Origin: Aplectana chamaeleonis
Taxonomy: Eukaryota > Nematoda > Chromadorea > Rhabditida > Cosmocercidae
Direction: 5' to 3'
Length of the DNA stretch: 64,000 nucleotides
NCBI GenBank assembly: GCA_029168955.1
Contig: JAPDOI010000135.1
Span: 1,368,501-1,432,500, forward strand
Made by a program: the position numbers and the translations under genes. The notes beneath the pieces were generated by a model. It was not told where the DNA came from, ran no database searches, and saw nothing but the letters and a program-made list of their open reading frames with translations. Of the stretch, positions 63,370-64,000 are shown one piece after another (positions within the stretch are counted from its first letter, which is position 1; every line of letters begins with the position of its first letter).

Positions 63370-64000
63370 AACAAAGAGTGAATCGGTGAAAAAGTTGTGA
63401 ATTGACGACGCCTATTGAGTGTTTCGGTGGGTGCACACGGTGCACATTTTGCGCGGGATCTTACCCGGGTAAGTAAGTGTTGATGAATGCGGTTTTACGA
63501 TGAGTAAGTAATCGGCTCCGGGTAAGGTAAAAGTAAAGTAGGATTTACCCGGCATTTCAATGATGAATACGGCCCCATTGTAGGTCAATGTTTTGATCAT
63601 AAGATAGCTTGTAAGTTCTTTCTTGCAGCCGAGAAATCGATTTTTGAAAAACATGTCTCACCGGTGGAACACGTGGTCGTGAATGGGTTAAATTTTTTCC
63701 TTTTTATTCTCCTCACAACCCCGAATAGACCGTTTTTCAAAACTCCAAATTGAGTTCAGGATGATCCGTAAGGAGTGTTGGCGAAGTTCCAAAAACATTT
63801 AGCTCTCAATCATTTCCACCAGTGTGGCTGCACGCAGAACATGCCATCGCTATCATCTGTTTCAATCAATGGCGGAATCTGCTAGCACTGGACGGAAATT
63901 TACACCATCGATTCCTCTCATTCATCACTGAAAAACTGTTTTGCTGTTTGCATATTTGCTTAGTTTCTCAAAACGTCATGCGCTTTAGGAATCATTTCCC
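63370..64000. other. Right flank, nothing recognised
   Basis: No repeat of this window and no coding frame is supported. There are a few TTACCCGGGTAA / GGGTAAG inverted words at 63462-63560. Confidence 0.45.

Overview
The window looks like repeat-rich chromosomal DNA from a nematode, most likely a clade V (hookworm or strongylid-like) species. This rests on the type of non-LTR retrotransposon reverse transcriptases present, on TTTCAG-type splice acceptors and short introns near the only exon-like stretch, and on the absence of any bacterial operon structure. The species assignment is an inference. No intact protein-coding gene could be supported. Almost every long open frame is a by-product of tandem repeats whose period is divisible by 3, or of LINE remnants.

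Layout. 1-2217: edge of a reverse-transcriptase fragment, a dispersed repeat, a 0.5 kb TTAA-flanked MITE and a degenerate ~66 bp tandem repeat. 2218-5137 (minus): a decayed endonuclease/reverse-transcriptase LINE whose 5' end is cut by a 272 bp pure (TA)n tract. 5138-9350: mostly single-copy DNA with a candidate exon, a 190 bp-arm palindrome and some coding-like fragments. 9359-32977: a 23.6 kb satellite of about 555 copies of a 42 bp unit; most copies carry a perfect 12 bp palindrome containing the CRE/ATF site TGACGTCA. A 205 bp hAT-like MITE sits in its left edge. 32978-36700: dispersed repeats and a second LINE (RTE type) split by a 777 bp MITE and ending in a long GAA/GAC tail. 36793-46875: a 10 kb satellite of about 77 copies of a 131 bp unit, each carrying two GC hairpins built on the GCGAAGC mini-hairpin. 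46876-51300: a foldback element, a pair of CTCAGG-ended elements, and a PIF/Harbinger-like element nested in one of them. 51630-63369: nested repeats dominated by a near-palindrome with ~4.1 kb arms around a 2.25 kb spacer, bounded by the same TTAA-AGGCA ends as the small MITEs.

The parts are linked by mobile DNA. At least five elements share TTAA-like flanks and AGGCA-type ends (341-841, 35549-36325, 47143-47770, 52196-63365, 58397-58849). Insertions are nested: element in element, MITE in LINE, MITE in satellite, LINE tail in palindrome arm. In several cases an empty-site copy or a restored reading frame elsewhere in the window confirms the insertion and its target duplication. The most notable signals are the CRE-palindrome satellite, the mini-hairpin satellite and the giant foldback structure.
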